Shown here: positions 18,312 to 27,526 of the stretch, in pieces
How positions within the stretch are numbered: the first letter of the stretch is position 1
Layout: the number at the start of each line of letters is the position of its first letter
Assembly (NCBI RefSeq): GCF_014647035.1
Contig: NZ_BMOK01000003.1
Location: forward strand, 124,001-188,000
Direction: 5' to 3'
DNA length: 64,000 bases
Source: Sporolactobacillus putidus
GTDB taxonomy: Bacteria; Bacillota; Bacilli; Bacillales; Sporolactobacillaceae
Position numbers and translations under genes: made by a program
The notes under the pieces: model-generated
The model's input: only the letters and a program-made list of their open reading frames with translations
What the model was told of the DNA's origin: nothing
Databases searched by the model: none

Positions 18312-18340
18312 TTGACAATGATTTTTATTCAGACTAGAAT
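18312..18340 (+). promoter_or_regulatory. Sigma-A promoter of the plus-strand S-box transcript
   Basis: Consensus TTGACA (18312-18317), exactly 17 bases, then TAGAAT (18335-18340). It sits about 15 bases before the plus-strand aptamer and about 115 bases from the divergent promoter. Confidence 0.85.
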
Positions 18341-18354
18341 GAACACTACAAAAT

Positions 18355-18462
18355 CTATCCAGAGCGATTGAGGGACTGGCCCGATGACATCCGGCAACCT
18401 GCAGGACATATGTCCTCCAAGGTGCCAATTCCAGCAAAATGGTGTTCCATTTTGGAAGATAG
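18355..18462 (+). promoter_or_regulatory. SAM-I (S-box) riboswitch, plus strand, controlling sulfate-reduction operon
   Basis: CTATCCAGAGCGATTGAGGG opens the aptamer, followed by CTGGCCCGATGACATCCGGC, AACC, a stem-loop (GCAGGACATATGTCCTCC), AAGGTGCCAATTCCAGCA and closing GGAAGATAG. These are the conserved S-box elements. The expression platform is the terminator at 18481-18516. The genes switched off by high SAM are the ferredoxin, cysH, sat, cysC, sulfite reductase and siroheme genes. Confidence 0.97.
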
Positions 18463-18480
18463 GCAGCGTTTTTCAGTGAA

Positions 18481-18516
18481 ACCTTTCCCTTCTTTCAGAG
18501 TGGAGAGGTCTTTTTT
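18481..18516 (+). terminator. Riboswitch terminator of the sulfate-reduction S-box
   Basis: ACCTTTCC pairs with GGAGAGGT (one wobble) and is followed by CTTTTTTATT. It lies 18 bases after the aptamer. Confidence 0.85.
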
Positions 18517-18594
18517 ATTGTTTGAATTATATGTGAGTTTAGAGAAAACAGAGACTTCGTCATAAGCGGTCAGAAGATTTAAGGAGGTGAAAAG

Positions 18595-18834
18595 ATGGCT
18601 TTTGTGATTACATCTGCCTGTATCGGTGAAAAGTCCGGGGAATGCGTGGAAACCTGCCCGGTGGATTGTATCTCGGAAGGCAATGAAATGTTCTTTATTG
18701 ATCCGGATATTTGTATCGACTGCGGCGCCTGCGAAGCCGTTTGTCCGGTTGAAGCAATTTATCCGGAGGATGAGGTGCCGGGGAGCGAACGAACGTATAT
18801 TCAGCTGAACAGAGATTTTTTCAGGCAAAAATGA
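18595..18834 (+). CDS. Small 4Fe-4S dicluster ferredoxin
   Basis: A 79-residue bacterial ferredoxin. The second cluster motif is the standard CIDCGACEAVCP; the first is spread as CIGEKSGECVETCP, giving C-x7-C-x3-CP in place of CxxCxxC. This spacing is seen in 7Fe/8Fe ferredoxins with a widened first site. AAGGAGGTGAAA is an excellent ribosome site. As first gene of the sulfate-reduction operon, it probably donates electrons to the sulfite reductase encoded downstream, which has no flavoprotein partner gene here. The electron-donor role is inferred from position. Confidence 0.9.
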   Translation: MAFVITSACIGEKSGECVETCPVDCISEGNEMFFIDPDICIDCGACEAVCPVEAIYPEDEVPGSERTYIQLNRDFFRQK

Positions 18835-18904
18835 CGGGAAAGTCTCAAGGGTGTGCGGCTGAAAGTAAGATTCTTCCGGCAGGAGTAGAAAAGAGGTGTG
18901 AATC

Positions 18905-19624
18905 ATGGGGGATACATTGACCTACAGCAACTGGGCGAGAGAAGGTCTGCCGAAGTTTCAATCAGGGGATCCGCTGAAAGGGGCGGAAGAGGTGCTTCGC
19001 TGGGCGTATGGCGCATATGGCGATAAAGTTGCTTATTCCTGCAGCTTCGGCGTCGAGGGAATGGTGCTGATCGATCTGATCGGTCACATAAAGAGCGACG
19101 CCGCAGTGATTTTTCTGGACACTGATTTTCATTTCAAAGAAACTTATGAACTGATCGACCGGGTGCAGGTAAACTATCCGAAATTGAAGATTATCCGACT
19201 GAAACCGGAATTATCGCCTGAAGAGCAGGCAGAAAAATACGGGGAGTCGCTTTGGGCCAAACGTCCCGATTTGTGCTGTAAACTACGAAAAATCAACCCG
19301 CTCGCCGGTCGGCTGAAACAATACGACGCATGGATCTCCGGACTGAGGCGCGATCAGTCGGCGACACGGCGCTTTGTCGAATTTGTCAACAAGGATGAGA
19401 AGTTCAGGTCGATCAAAATCTGCCCGCTCATTCATTGGACGTGGCAGGAAGTATGGACTTATGTACGTGAGCACGACTTGCCGTACAACCCGCTTCATGA
19501 CCGCCACTACCCAAGTATCGGCTGCGAATATTGCACGCTTCCGGTCAGGGACGGGGAAGACATGAGAGCGGGAAGATGGAGCGCTTTTGATAAGACAGAA
19601 TGCGGTCTTCACGTGAAAGACTGA
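18905..19624 (+). CDS. cysH: Phosphoadenylyl-/adenylyl-sulfate reductase CysH
   Basis: A 239-residue reductase that reduces PAPS or APS to sulfite. SCSFGVEGMVLIDLI and VIFLDTDFHFKETY form the nucleotide-binding fold. Cysteines in CCKLRKINPL and GCEYCT give the four-cysteine set that binds a [4Fe-4S] cluster, as in bacterial APS reductases and the dual-substrate Bacillus enzyme. The catalytic C-terminal ECGLH is present. The operon also has cysC, so PAPS is available; whether APS, PAPS or both are used is open. The start ATG has AAGAGGTG upstream. Confidence 0.95.
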   Translation: MGDTLTYSNWAREGLPKFQSGDPLKGAEEVLRWAYGAYGDKVAYSCSFGVEGMVLIDLIGHIKSDAAVIFLDTDFHFKETYELIDRVQVNYPKLKIIRLKPELSPEEQAEKYGESLWAKRPDLCCKLRKINPLAGRLKQYDAWISGLRRDQSATRRFVEFVNKDEKFRSIKICPLIHWTWQEVWTYVREHDLPYNPLHDRHYPSIGCEYCTLPVRDGEDMRAGRWSAFDKTECGLHVKD

Positions 19625-19729
19625 GGCGGATAGAAAAGGAAAAAGTTTATCTTTTTGAGCAGGATTGGCGTTCAGATGTTTCGAGATGTATAGAAGCGGA
19701 AGTCGGCCAAAAAAAGGAGCGGATATGAA

Positions 19730-20887
19730 ATGACAAGTCGGCCGCATGGCGGGGTACTGATTAACCGCCAGCATTTCAATGAAAATGCAAGTGATCTGAA
19801 GCACGGAATAATGATCGACCGGGTGGCGCTGAGTGATCTAGAACTCATTGCCAACGGGACTTACAGCCCGCTGACCGGATTTCTCGACGAAGAGAATTAT
19901 TACTCTGTCGTTGAAAAAATGCGTCTCGTGAATGGATTGGCCTGGACCATACCGATTACACTTCCTGTAACGGAACGTACCGCTGACAGTGTATCGGTCG
20001 GTGACAAAGTTAAACTGATCTATGAAGGCGATGTGTACGGAACGCTTGAGGTGACCGGCAAGTTTCGGCCGGATAAAAGGATAGAAGCGGAAAAAGTTTA
20101 TTTGACGACGGACCGGGCGCATCCCGGCGTCCGGCGGCTTACTGAGCGCGGCGACGTGTATCTTTCGGGACCGATCGAACTTCTCAGGCGATCGGCACGT
20201 CCGGCTGAATATGTGAATGATTTCCTCGATCCGGCGGAGACGCGAAGACTGTTTGAAGAACGCGGCTGGCGAACGATTGTCGGTTTCCAGACGCGGAATC
20301 CGATCCACCGGGCACACGAACATATTCAAAAGACTGCACTTGAAACGGTTGACGGACTTTTCATCAATCCCCTTGTCGGAGAAACAAAGAAGGACGATAT
20401 TCCCGCTGATATAAGGATGCGCAGCTATCATGTTCTGATTGACCATTACTATGTGAAAGAAAGGACGGCGCTGGCTGTTTTTCCGGCGGCGATGCGTTAT
20501 GCCGGACCGCGGGAGGCGGTATTCCATGCGATCTGTCGTAAAAATTTCGGCTGCACGCATTTTATCGTCGGCCGGGATCACGCCGGGGTCAAAGATTATT
20601 ATGGCCCCTATGATGCGCAAAAGATATTTTCCAATTTTACCCGTGAAGAGCTCGATATTGAAACGATGTTTTTTGAAAACAGTTATTATTGCACGAAATG
20701 CGGGAGTATGGCTTCCAATAAAACGTGCCCGCATGATTCATCTTTCCATGTGTCTTTATCCGGCACGAAAGTAAGGGGCATGCTGCGCGACGGCATTCGT
20801 CCCCCCGAGACATTCAGCCGGCCTGAAGTCGTCCAGGTATTAATTGATGGAACAAAGAGCGAACAAGAAGCGCATCTGGCGGAATAA
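19730..20887 (+). CDS. sat: Sulfate adenylyltransferase (ATP sulfurylase)
   Basis: A 385-residue enzyme that makes APS from sulfate and [20 protein letters not shown] carries the QxRN and HxxH nucleotide motifs, and [19 protein letters not shown] is the second active-site block. [16 protein letters not shown] near the C-terminus is a zinc-binding insert common in bacterial homomeric Sat. AAAGGAG precedes the ATG by about 10 bases. It is third in the S-box operon, followed after 14 bases by cysC. Confidence 0.95.
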   Translation: MTSRPHGGVLINRQHFNENASDLKHGIMIDRVALSDLELIANGTYSPLTGFLDEENYYSVVEKMRLVNGLAWTIPITLPVTERTADSVSVGDKVKLIYEGDVYGTLEVTGKFRPDKRIEAEKVYLTTDRAHPGVRRLTERGDVYLSGPIELLRRSARPAEYVNDFLDPAETRRLFEERGWRTIVGFQTRNPIHRAHEHIQKTALETVDGLFINPLVGETKKDDIPADIRMRSYHVLIDHYYVKERTALAVFPAAMRYAGPREAVFHAICRKNFGCTHFIVGRDHAGVKDYYGPYDAQKIFSNFTREELDIETMFFENSYYCTKCGSMASNKTCPHDSSFHVSLSGTKVRGMLRDGIRPPETFSRPEVVQVLIDGTKSEQEAHLAE

Positions 20888-20901
20888 AGGGGGGTAATCA
20901 A

Positions 20902-21558
20902 ATGGCAGATCCGGCCAACATTGTTTGGCATAAAACGACGATTACAAAAGCGGACAGGGAAGCGAGAAACGGTCATAAAGGCGCCGTTATCTGGTTCACC
21001 GGCTTATCTGGTTCGGGGAAATCCACCTTGGCCAACCGAGTGGAGTCCCTCCTGTTTGCCAGCGGGATACGTACCTATCTGCTTGACGGTGACAACATTC
21101 GGAGCGGCCTGAATCGTGATCTTGGATTTTCCGAGGCGGATCGGAAAGAGAATATCCGCAGAATCAGCGAGGTCGCCGGATTGTTCGTCGACAGCAACGC
21201 TATTGTTCTGACCGCCTTTATTTCGCCCTTTAAAGAGGATCGTGCAGCGGCAAGGACTCGGGTTGGAAACCACGAATTTTTTGAAATATATGTAAAGTGT
21301 CCACTCAGTGTGTGTGAGTCGCGCGACCCAAAGGGGCTGTATAAGAAGGCACGCAAAGGAGAAATAAAGAATTTTACAGGAATCGGATCAGCATATGAAG
21401 CGCCTGAGTCGCCCGAGCTTGTTATTGATACGTCTGAAGAAACGGTTGAAGAAAGCGCGCAAAAAGTGATTCGTTTGCTCGAAAAATCCGGCATTATCAA
21501 AGAGAACATCGGACAGCAGGATCCGGCAAAAGGAGGAAACGGCGGAAATGGCTTATGA
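20902..21558 (+). CDS. cysC: Adenylyl-sulfate kinase CysC
   Basis: A 218-residue P-loop kinase that phosphorylates APS to PAPS. Walker A is GLSGSGKST, followed by [20 protein letters not shown], the APS-binding signature. [13 protein letters not shown] and the lid [10 protein letters not shown] are conserved. The C-terminal tail of about 20 residues is rich in Gly/Asn and overlaps the next gene by 11 bases. GGGGGG-rich sequence provides the ribosome site. Confidence 0.95.
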   Translation: MADPANIVWHKTTITKADREARNGHKGAVIWFTGLSGSGKSTLANRVESLLFASGIRTYLLDGDNIRSGLNRDLGFSEADRKENIRRISEVAGLFVDSNAIVLTAFISPFKEDRAAARTRVGNHEFFEIYVKCPLSVCESRDPKGLYKKARKGEIKNFTGIGSAYEAPESPELVIDTSEETVEESAQKVIRLLEKSGIIKENIGQQDPAKGGNGGNGL

Positions 21559-23176
21559 AAAAGTTTGGGCAAAGGACGAAAGGCTCAATAAAAATGAAAT
21601 CAATAAACTGACAAAAGACGGTTTGTCCATTTTTGATGACATTCCGAAGTATGCGAAAAACGGATTTGAATCCATCCCGAAAGATCAATACATGTATTTT
21701 AAATATGCCGGGCTGACAGTTCAGCAGCCGCAGGATAAAGGGCTCTTTATGATGCGGGTGAAAGTGCCGTCCGGGGTCATGACGAACGAGCAGGCGGTGA
21801 CTCTCGCCGATGTTGGCAGGATTTATGCGCGGAATGTGCTTGACATCACGACTCGGCAGGCGATCCAGTATCACTGGGTACCGCTTGAGAAACTGCCGGA
21901 AATTTTCGGACGGCTGAAACAGGCGGGGCTGACAACGAGCGAGGCAGAAGGCGACGCGCCGAGGAATATAATGGGCAATCCGCTTGCCGGAATCGATCCC
22001 GACGAACTTTTTGACACGCGTCCGGTCGTGGATGAAGTTTTTCATTTTTTTCAGGATAACCCTGACTTTTCAAACCTCCCGCGCAAATTCAAGATCTCGA
22101 TCAACGCCAATATTCATAATGCGGGTCATGCGGAAATTAATGATCTCGCTTTTACTCCGGCGACGAAAGTCATTGACGGCGAAGAGGTGAAAGGGTTCCA
22201 TGTCAAAGTGGGCGGCGGCCTGGCGGCGAAGCCGTATCTTGCAGAGCAGCTGGACATATTTGTTCGTCCGGAACAGACGAAGGATGTGGCTGCGGCTGTG
22301 ACAGCCATATACCGGGATTACGGCTACAGAAAAAGTCGCGCAAGAGCCCGTCTCAAGTACCTTGTCGCAGATTGGGGAATTGAAAAATTCCAGGAAAAGG
22401 TGCTGGAACTAACTGGACCCTTGCTGACGGCCGGCCATGATGAAACCTCGGGCTGGAACGGGGGCTATTTCTACGGGGCGCACCTGCAAAAGCAGCTTGG
22501 GTACAGTTATGTAGGTGTCAGTGTACCCGTGGGCCGGATGAAGGCGTCTGATTTCTACGAATTTGCCCGGCTCGCAAAAGTATATGGAACAGGTGAATTG
22601 CGGACAGTTAATTCTCAAAATTTAATCATTCCGTATATCCCGACTGAAAAAACCGGTGAATTGCTGGAAAACGACCTGTTCAGGAAATTTCCGATCCACC
22701 CGACCTTTTTCACGGGTTACGCGATGGCATGCACCGGGAACGAATTTTGCAATCTGGCGCTTACGAATACTAAGGACAGGATGAGGGAGATCGCTGCCTA
22801 CCTTGATCAAGAAGTAGACATCGACGTACCGGTCCGGATTAATATGGTCGGTTGTACAAATTCGTGCGGGCAGCGTCACATTGCCGACATTGGCATCCAG
22901 GGGCTGAAACTGCGAACCAAAGATAAGCAATTAGTCGATGCCTATGAAATCTTTGTCGGCGGTACACTTTTGAACAGCGGACATTTTAATGAACGCCTAA
23001 AAGGAAGAATCGCAGACTTTATCTTACCCGAAGTTCTTAAATATTTTTTATTATATTTCAAGGAAAACAAGAGAAAAGGTGAGACATTCTTTGCATTTAA
23101 GAGTCGGGTTGGGACAGATGTACTGCAAGAGGTGCTGGATGACATTTTGAAAAATCGTGTGGAAAGTGTCGGATGA
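21548..23176 (+). CDS. Ferredoxin-type nitrite/sulfite reductase (siroheme, 4Fe-4S)
   Basis: A 542-residue hemoprotein that carries out the six-electron reduction of sulfite to sulfide. Both ferredoxin-like repeats are visible (residues 55-130 and 310-380). The siroheme/4Fe-4S ligands are in CTGNEFC and, further on, GCTNSCGQ. Family members act on sulfite or nitrite; the sulfur operon and SAM control argue for sulfite. The ferredoxin at 18595 is a likely donor, and three siroheme genes follow. The AAAGGAGGA ribosome site lies inside cysC, so translation is coupled. Confidence 0.93.
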   Translation: MAYEKVWAKDERLNKNEINKLTKDGLSIFDDIPKYAKNGFESIPKDQYMYFKYAGLTVQQPQDKGLFMMRVKVPSGVMTNEQAVTLADVGRIYARNVLDITTRQAIQYHWVPLEKLPEIFGRLKQAGLTTSEAEGDAPRNIMGNPLAGIDPDELFDTRPVVDEVFHFFQDNPDFSNLPRKFKISINANIHNAGHAEINDLAFTPATKVIDGEEVKGFHVKVGGGLAAKPYLAEQLDIFVRPEQTKDVAAAVTAIYRDYGYRKSRARARLKYLVADWGIEKFQEKVLELTGPLLTAGHDETSGWNGGYFYGAHLQKQLGYSYVGVSVPVGRMKASDFYEFARLAKVYGTGELRTVNSQNLIIPYIPTEKTGELLENDLFRKFPIHPTFFTGYAMACTGNEFCNLALTNTKDRMREIAAYLDQEVDIDVPVRINMVGCTNSCGQRHIADIGIQGLKLRTKDKQLVDAYEIFVGGTLLNSGHFNERLKGRIADFILPEVLKYFLLYFKENKRKGETFFAFKSRVGTDVLQEVLDDILKNRVESVG

Positions 23177-23185
23177 GGTGAGAAA

Positions 23186-23404
23186 ATGGAACTATTCCGT
23201 TTTATCGTGGCGTCCGGCGAAAATGAAATTCCAGTTGTGGCTGTTGCGGAAGATGAGGAGACAGCTTTCCGGGTCGTCGACGCAGAAGTGCAGCGAACCT
23301 TTCTGAAGCGATTAAAAGTCGACGGTATCGCTCTGGTGGAAAAGAAAAAGATACACAAAAACGGTGCGGGTTTCGTAATCCAGACGCGAAAAGCGTATGA
23401 GTAA
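23186..23404 (+). CDS. Small DUF3906-like protein
   Basis: A 72-residue soluble protein, MELFRFIVASGENEIPVVAV at its start, with alternating strand/helix pattern and no cysteines. I believe it belongs to DUF3906, a family of unknown function often placed next to sulfite reductase or siroheme genes in Bacillales. It begins 9 bases after the reductase and overlaps the region before cobA. GAGGTGAG is its ribosome site. The position suggests a role tied to sulfite reduction or siroheme, but nothing in the sequence shows an activity. Confidence 0.7.
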   Translation: MELFRFIVASGENEIPVVAVAEDEETAFRVVDAEVQRTFLKRLKVDGIALVEKKKIHKNGAGFVIQTRKAYE

Positions 23405-23417
23405 AGGGGAACATAAG

Positions 23418-24194
23418 ATGGGAAAAGTATACCTCGTAGGGGCGGGTCCCGGCGATCCCGGCCTGATCACGGTTAAAGGGCTGCGGCTGATCCGTTCTGC
23501 TGACGTTATTCTCTATGACAGGCTCGTCAATGAAGCACTGCTGAGTGAAGCGAAACATTCTGCCGAACTGATTTATTGTGGAAAATTGCCTCATTCGCAT
23601 CCCCTGAAACAGGAAGCCATCAACCATCTGTTAGTGCTAAACGCACGTAAAAACCGGACAGTTGTACGGTTGAAGGGAGGAGATCCGTTCATTTTCGGAC
23701 GCGGGGGTGAAGAAGCTGCTTTCTTAGCAAAGGAGGGCATCGCCTTTGAAATTGTACCGGGCATTACAGCGGGTATTGCGGCTCCGGCTTATGCAGGTAT
23801 TCCGGCGACGCATCGCAAATTCGCAAGTTCGATCGCTTTTGTCGCAGGACACCCGAAATCGGGGGGAGCCGAAAAAATACAATGGGACAAACTCGCTACA
23901 GGGGTTGACACCCTGGCCATCTATATGGGTGTCGCCGGTCTTCCGAATATTGTATCTGAACTCGTCAGTCATGGCCGCACTCCTTCAACGCCCGTCGCGC
24001 TCATAGAGTGGGGAACGACTGTTCATCAACGGACCGTTGCGTCCACCCTCAGCGGCATCGTTGAAGAAGCAGCGAAGCATCACATTCAGAGTCCGGCAAT
24101 GATTATTGTCGGCGAGGTTGTGCGGCTGAGACAGGAACTGAAATGGTTTGAGAACATGGAAGGTCCGTTCAGCGTTGTAAGGGAGGCATTCTGA
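23418..24194 (+). CDS. cobA: Uroporphyrinogen-III C-methyltransferase (SUMT)
   Basis: A SAM-dependent enzyme of 258 residues that makes precorrin-2, the first step to siroheme. VYLVGAGPGDPGLITVKG, VVRLKGGDPFIFGRGGEE, VPGITAGIAAPAYAGIP and the late IVGEVV are the standard family motifs. The ATG at 23418 has AAAGGGGA upstream; an ATG seven codons earlier overlaps the previous gene and lacks a site. It lies in the S-box operon so cofactor supply follows reductase expression. Confidence 0.95.
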   Translation: MGKVYLVGAGPGDPGLITVKGLRLIRSADVILYDRLVNEALLSEAKHSAELIYCGKLPHSHPLKQEAINHLLVLNARKNRTVVRLKGGDPFIFGRGGEEAAFLAKEGIAFEIVPGITAGIAAPAYAGIPATHRKFASSIAFVAGHPKSGGAEKIQWDKLATGVDTLAIYMGVAGLPNIVSELVSHGRTPSTPVALIEWGTTVHQRTVASTLSGIVEEAAKHHIQSPAMIIVGEVVRLRQELKWFENMEGPFSVVREAF

Positions 24195-24195
24195 C

Positions 24196-24945
24196 GTGTT
24201 CGCCGTTCTTTATGTCAGTCACGGAACGCGTGTGATCGATGGCGTCAGGCAGGCCAACCAATTTCTTTACTCATGCATGAAAAGTATTTCGGCCCCGATT
24301 CAGCAAATCTGTTATCTTGAACTTATACAGCCCGACATTCAGGAAGGAATCCGCCGCTGCGTTGAGAAAGGGGCGAGCTTCATTCTCATCCAGCCGCTTC
24401 TTCTGTTATCCGCAGGACATGACAAACGTGACATCCCCAGGGAAATCGAAAAAGCAAAGCCGCTTTACCCTGAAGTCAATTTCGTATATGGCCGACCGTT
24501 TGGTGTTGATCAAAAAATTGTCGATATCTTGATCGAGAGAGTCTATGAAAAGCAGAAAACCATTTCTGAGCATTCCGGTATCCTGCTTGTCGGAAGAGGT
24601 TCGAGTGATCCGGATACGAAACGCGATTTCGCTTCAATTTGCCGCTTTTTGAATAAGAAAGGGGTGAATCGTGTTGAATCCTGCTATATGGCAGCTGCTT
24701 CTCCCTCATTTAATGAAGGTCTTGATCTTGCATTAAAAAAAGGCTGGGAACAGACCTTTGTCATTCCTTATCTGCTGTTTACAGGTATTTTAATGGAGAC
24801 AATAAAAAAATCAGTAGATACTAGAAATGATTCAGGCGCCTCATTTGTTTTATGCAGGCCTCTCGGCTACCATCCTTTTTTGGTGCAGCTGATGAAAAAA
24901 CGTATCAGGGAGTCGCTCAAAAATGTGCTACCCAATTACGCTTGA
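24196..24945 (+). CDS. sirB: Sirohydrochlorin ferrochelatase (SirB/CbiX type)
   Basis: A 249-residue class-II chelatase that inserts iron into sirohydrochlorin. It has the two-half structure of CbiX-long: YVSHGTRVIDG at the N-terminus, LLLLSAGHDKRDIP with the second metal-site histidine, then a second half starting ILLVGRGSSDPDTK. The GTG start lies one base after the cobA stop, with GGGAGG upstream. The 3' end overlaps sirC by 23 bases. Confidence 0.9.
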   Translation: MFAVLYVSHGTRVIDGVRQANQFLYSCMKSISAPIQQICYLELIQPDIQEGIRRCVEKGASFILIQPLLLLSAGHDKRDIPREIEKAKPLYPEVNFVYGRPFGVDQKIVDILIERVYEKQKTISEHSGILLVGRGSSDPDTKRDFASICRFLNKKGVNRVESCYMAAASPSFNEGLDLALKKGWEQTFVIPYLLFTGILMETIKKSVDTRNDSGASFVLCRPLGYHPFLVQLMKKRIRESLKNVLPNYA

Positions 24946-25549
24946 GATTAAAGGAAGAAAGGTAATTGTCATTGGCGGCGGTAAAGTCGCAGTTCGAAAA
25001 ATCCGTTCGCTTTTAGCAGCAGGTGCCTCAATAACCGTCATCACTGATCAAGCATCGGAACCTGTGAAAAAATGGGCGGAAGCGGGACAGATCACCTGGA
25101 ACCAACGGTTATGGAGAAAAAAGGACACAGGAAAAGCTTTTTTAATCGTTGCCGCAACAAATAATCCTAAAATAAATCGTGAAATTGCCGAAAATGCCGA
25201 TGCAAATCAGCTCGTGAATGTTGCCGGTCAGCCTGAACTCGGTAATTTCTATTTGCCGGCAGTGCTGCACCGCGGAAGACTGACAATCGCCGTATCCACG
25301 GGCGGCGCAAGCCCTTTGTTTTCGGTCAGACTACGTGATAAAATCGCGGACCGGCTTGATGATGGAATTGAAGATTACCTCGACTTTTTGTCCAGGCTGC
25401 GAGAAGGGCTTAAAAAGAAATCACTCAGTCAGAGTGAAAGAGCGGCGTGCTTGAGAAAGCTGCTTGACCCAATGTACCGTGACGGCCTGCGGCAGCAGAG
25501 CGTGCTGGCGGATGTGGATGCTTTTATCCGGCAGAGCCTGGCCGAATGA
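24923..25549 (+). CDS. sirC: Precorrin-2 dehydrogenase (SirC/YlnF type)
   Basis: A 208-residue NAD-dependent enzyme oxidising precorrin-2 to sirohydrochlorin. VIGGGKVAVRKIRSLLAAGA is the dinucleotide site; VNVAGQPELGNFYLPAVL and ISTGGASP-like VSTGGASPLFSVRLRDKI are family signatures. It lacks the methyltransferase half of CysG, as usual in Bacillus. Last gene of the operon, overlapping sirB. Confidence 0.93.
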   Translation: MCYPITLEIKGRKVIVIGGGKVAVRKIRSLLAAGASITVITDQASEPVKKWAEAGQITWNQRLWRKKDTGKAFLIVAATNNPKINREIAENADANQLVNVAGQPELGNFYLPAVLHRGRLTIAVSTGGASPLFSVRLRDKIADRLDDGIEDYLDFLSRLREGLKKKSLSQSERAACLRKLLDPMYRDGLRQQSVLADVDAFIRQSLAE

Positions 25550-25907
25550 GCCCTCTTGGCCGCTCATTGTATGATTCCAAATTAAGTGTTCCAATAAACT
25601 CTTTTATACAACAAGCTCTTTTATACAACGCCCTTCCTTGTTTTTTTTCTCAAAGGCAGGGGCTTTTTCGTTGTTGAATCCTCTTCGGGAAGTATCGTTT
25701 CAAGCACCTGAGTTGAATGATTAACGGTTTGTTTTCTGAAAATCCATATGCGAATGTCGAATTCGTCGGATTTTTTCGACTGACGGAAGATACATTTTAA
25801 TGATCGCCGAAACAAATGGTTAATTGTAGAATTTTTCTTTGATAAAGTAGCTTAAGAGGGTCGGTGGTGCTATGATGAAAATAATTAAGGGATAAAGAGG
25901 ATAAAGA
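25550..25907 (+). other. Intergenic region after siroheme operon
   Basis: No credible gene. An imperfect hairpin at about 25630-25665 (GCCCTTCCTTG / CAAAGGCAGGGGC followed by TTTTT) is a probable terminator of the sulfur operon. The remaining 240 bases are AT-rich and should contain the promoter of the lipoprotein gene, but I see no good consensus. Confidence 0.5.
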
Positions 25908-26159
25908 ATGAAAATATCCAGAAATAAGATGAGTATGGTTGCCGCGTCGTTAGGATTAGTACTGGTTGTTGGGGGATGCACACCAGGTAGTACGGATCAA
26001 GGTAATCAAAAGTGTACGCAGAATTCGAAAAACAAAAAACAGTGCGAACAATCATCGGGATATCATTCAACATTCATTCCGACGGCTCATCCAGGCGGAG
26101 GAGACCGGGGAACGACAGGCATCGGCGCGGGACACGCCGATGGGGCTGTGGGTGGTTAA
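25908..26159 (+). CDS. Small Gly-rich lipoprotein, partner of the ATP-grasp gene
   Basis: An 83-residue protein with a lipoprotein signal ending VVGGC (Cys24). The mature part has a polar stretch with two further cysteines (KCTQNSKNKKQCEQ) and a Gly-rich tail ending GAGHADGAVGG, with a terminal Gly-Gly. The stop is only 9 bases before the ATP-grasp gene. In E. coli a small lipoprotein (YgiB) is paired with a GSP-synthase-like ATP-grasp (YgiC), and the present pair looks analogous although the sequence is not obviously homologous. The C-terminal carboxylate or side chains could be the ligase substrate. Function is inference. Confidence 0.75.
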   Translation: MKISRNKMSMVAASLGLVLVVGGCTPGSTDQGNQKCTQNSKNKKQCEQSSGYHSTFIPTAHPGGGDRGTTGIGAGHADGAVGG

Positions 26160-26168
26160 TTTATCGAA

Positions 26169-27440
26169 ATGACGACAGAATCTGATAAATATCTTGGCGA
26201 GTGGTACAAACTGCATTACCGAATGGCCCGTATGGGGTTTAGCTGGGGTATGGTTCCTGAAAAAGACTGTTTCAAGCAATACATGACCACTTCCATTGTT
26301 CGTTTGAACAGGAAGCAATGGAAAGCCATCAATCGGGCCACCGTAAGGACGGGACATCTGTTCAACAAGTTTTATCACCATATTTGCAAGCATCGCAAGC
26401 TGATCGGCTTATTGGGTATGCCGGCTGTTTTAAGCCGGGCTTGTGCTCAATCTGCAGATCCAGGTTATTTCAGTTTGATTACGCGCTTTGATTTTATAGT
26501 CAATGACCAGCAGATTAAATTGTGTGAAGCAAATACGGCGACGCCCCAGGGACTTCCCGAATCACATATAGCAAATAACATACTATGTGAGCATTATGGA
26601 TTTACTTCTCCAAATCAAATTAAAGAACACTTGGAGCTCATGTGGAGTGATTACTTATCTGAACATCAGGGGATTTCAGATTCGGAACCTTTGTATTGCA
26701 CAACATACAAATGGTTTTCAGAAGATTATAATACCGCTACTTTTATCGGCGGCTGCTGCAGAGATGGCAGAGAAATCCGATTTATTCCGCTTGAAAAGAT
26801 CAGGGTCGGCGAAACAGGGGTATATGACGAAGATAAGAATCCCATTCATTTGCTGTATATGCTGTATCCCTTAGAATTTTTACCTTTTGATAAAGATAGT
26901 CACGGAAAAGAGATCGGGATTTTGTTGCTCGATCATATAGCAAATAATCGGATTCATTTGATCAATCCGCTATCGGCGACGATTATGCAATCAAAAATGA
27001 TTTTAGCCATGATATGGAGGCTGCATGAAACACATTCAGATGTGTTTACAGCGCAGGAGCACGAGGATATTGATCGCTACTTTTTGCCTGCTTACGCTTT
27101 TGATAGTCGAAAAAGTATTTCAGATTATCAAAAAAAGATGGGAAGTACGGTTGTTTTGAAACCTGTCTTCGGTAGGGAAGGCAAGGGTGTAAAAATTATC
27201 AGTGACAAAGTGGAAGAATATCCGGTTAAGGCGGATAAATGGTATATAAATCAGCCGTGCATTATTCAGCAATTTCAGGAACTGCCGTCCCATCAAGTTA
27301 AAACGTGGGGTGGGACGGTAAATGGGAAGGTAATGTACGGATCGTATTTGCTGGGGGGAAGACCGAGCGGCTTATACCTGAGGGCCGATCAAAGAATTAC
27401 AGGTGAAGATTGCCTTTTATTAGGTGTGACTCTCGATTGA
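26169..27440 (+). CDS. Glutathionylspermidine-synthase-family ATP-grasp ligase
   Basis: A 423-residue protein matching the C-terminal synthetase domain of glutathionylspermidine synthase (as in YgiC/YjfC). RFDFIVNDQQIKLCEANTAT carries the acidic/Asn metal and substrate residues, LYPLEFLPF is typical, and VVLKPVFGREGKGVKII is the ATP-grasp lysine/glycine loop. There is no amidase (CHAP) domain. Enzymes of the family join a carboxylate to an amine via acyl phosphate. The substrate is unknown; no glutathione or spermidine genes are adjacent. It probably acts with the lipoprotein encoded 9 bases upstream. A weak ribosome site (GGTGG) suggests translational coupling. Confidence 0.85.
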   Translation: MTTESDKYLGEWYKLHYRMARMGFSWGMVPEKDCFKQYMTTSIVRLNRKQWKAINRATVRTGHLFNKFYHHICKHRKLIGLLGMPAVLSRACAQSADPGYFSLITRFDFIVNDQQIKLCEANTATPQGLPESHIANNILCEHYGFTSPNQIKEHLELMWSDYLSEHQGISDSEPLYCTTYKWFSEDYNTATFIGGCCRDGREIRFIPLEKIRVGETGVYDEDKNPIHLLYMLYPLEFLPFDKDSHGKEIGILLLDHIANNRIHLINPLSATIMQSKMILAMIWRLHETHSDVFTAQEHEDIDRYFLPAYAFDSRKSISDYQKKMGSTVVLKPVFGREGKGVKIISDKVEEYPVKADKWYINQPCIIQQFQELPSHQVKTWGGTVNGKVMYGSYLLGGRPSGLYLRADQRITGEDCLLLGVTLD

Positions 27441-27526
27441 ATGGAACTCTGCCTCTCACTTTTCTGGACCGTTTATGGGGTTCAGGAAATACAGCGGGTA
27501 AAAACTGAAGAAGAGGAGAAAGTTAA

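Noticed and set aside
19838-20734. 298-codon antisense frame over sat
   Set aside because: A shadow of the ATP sulfurylase gene, whose motifs are intact.
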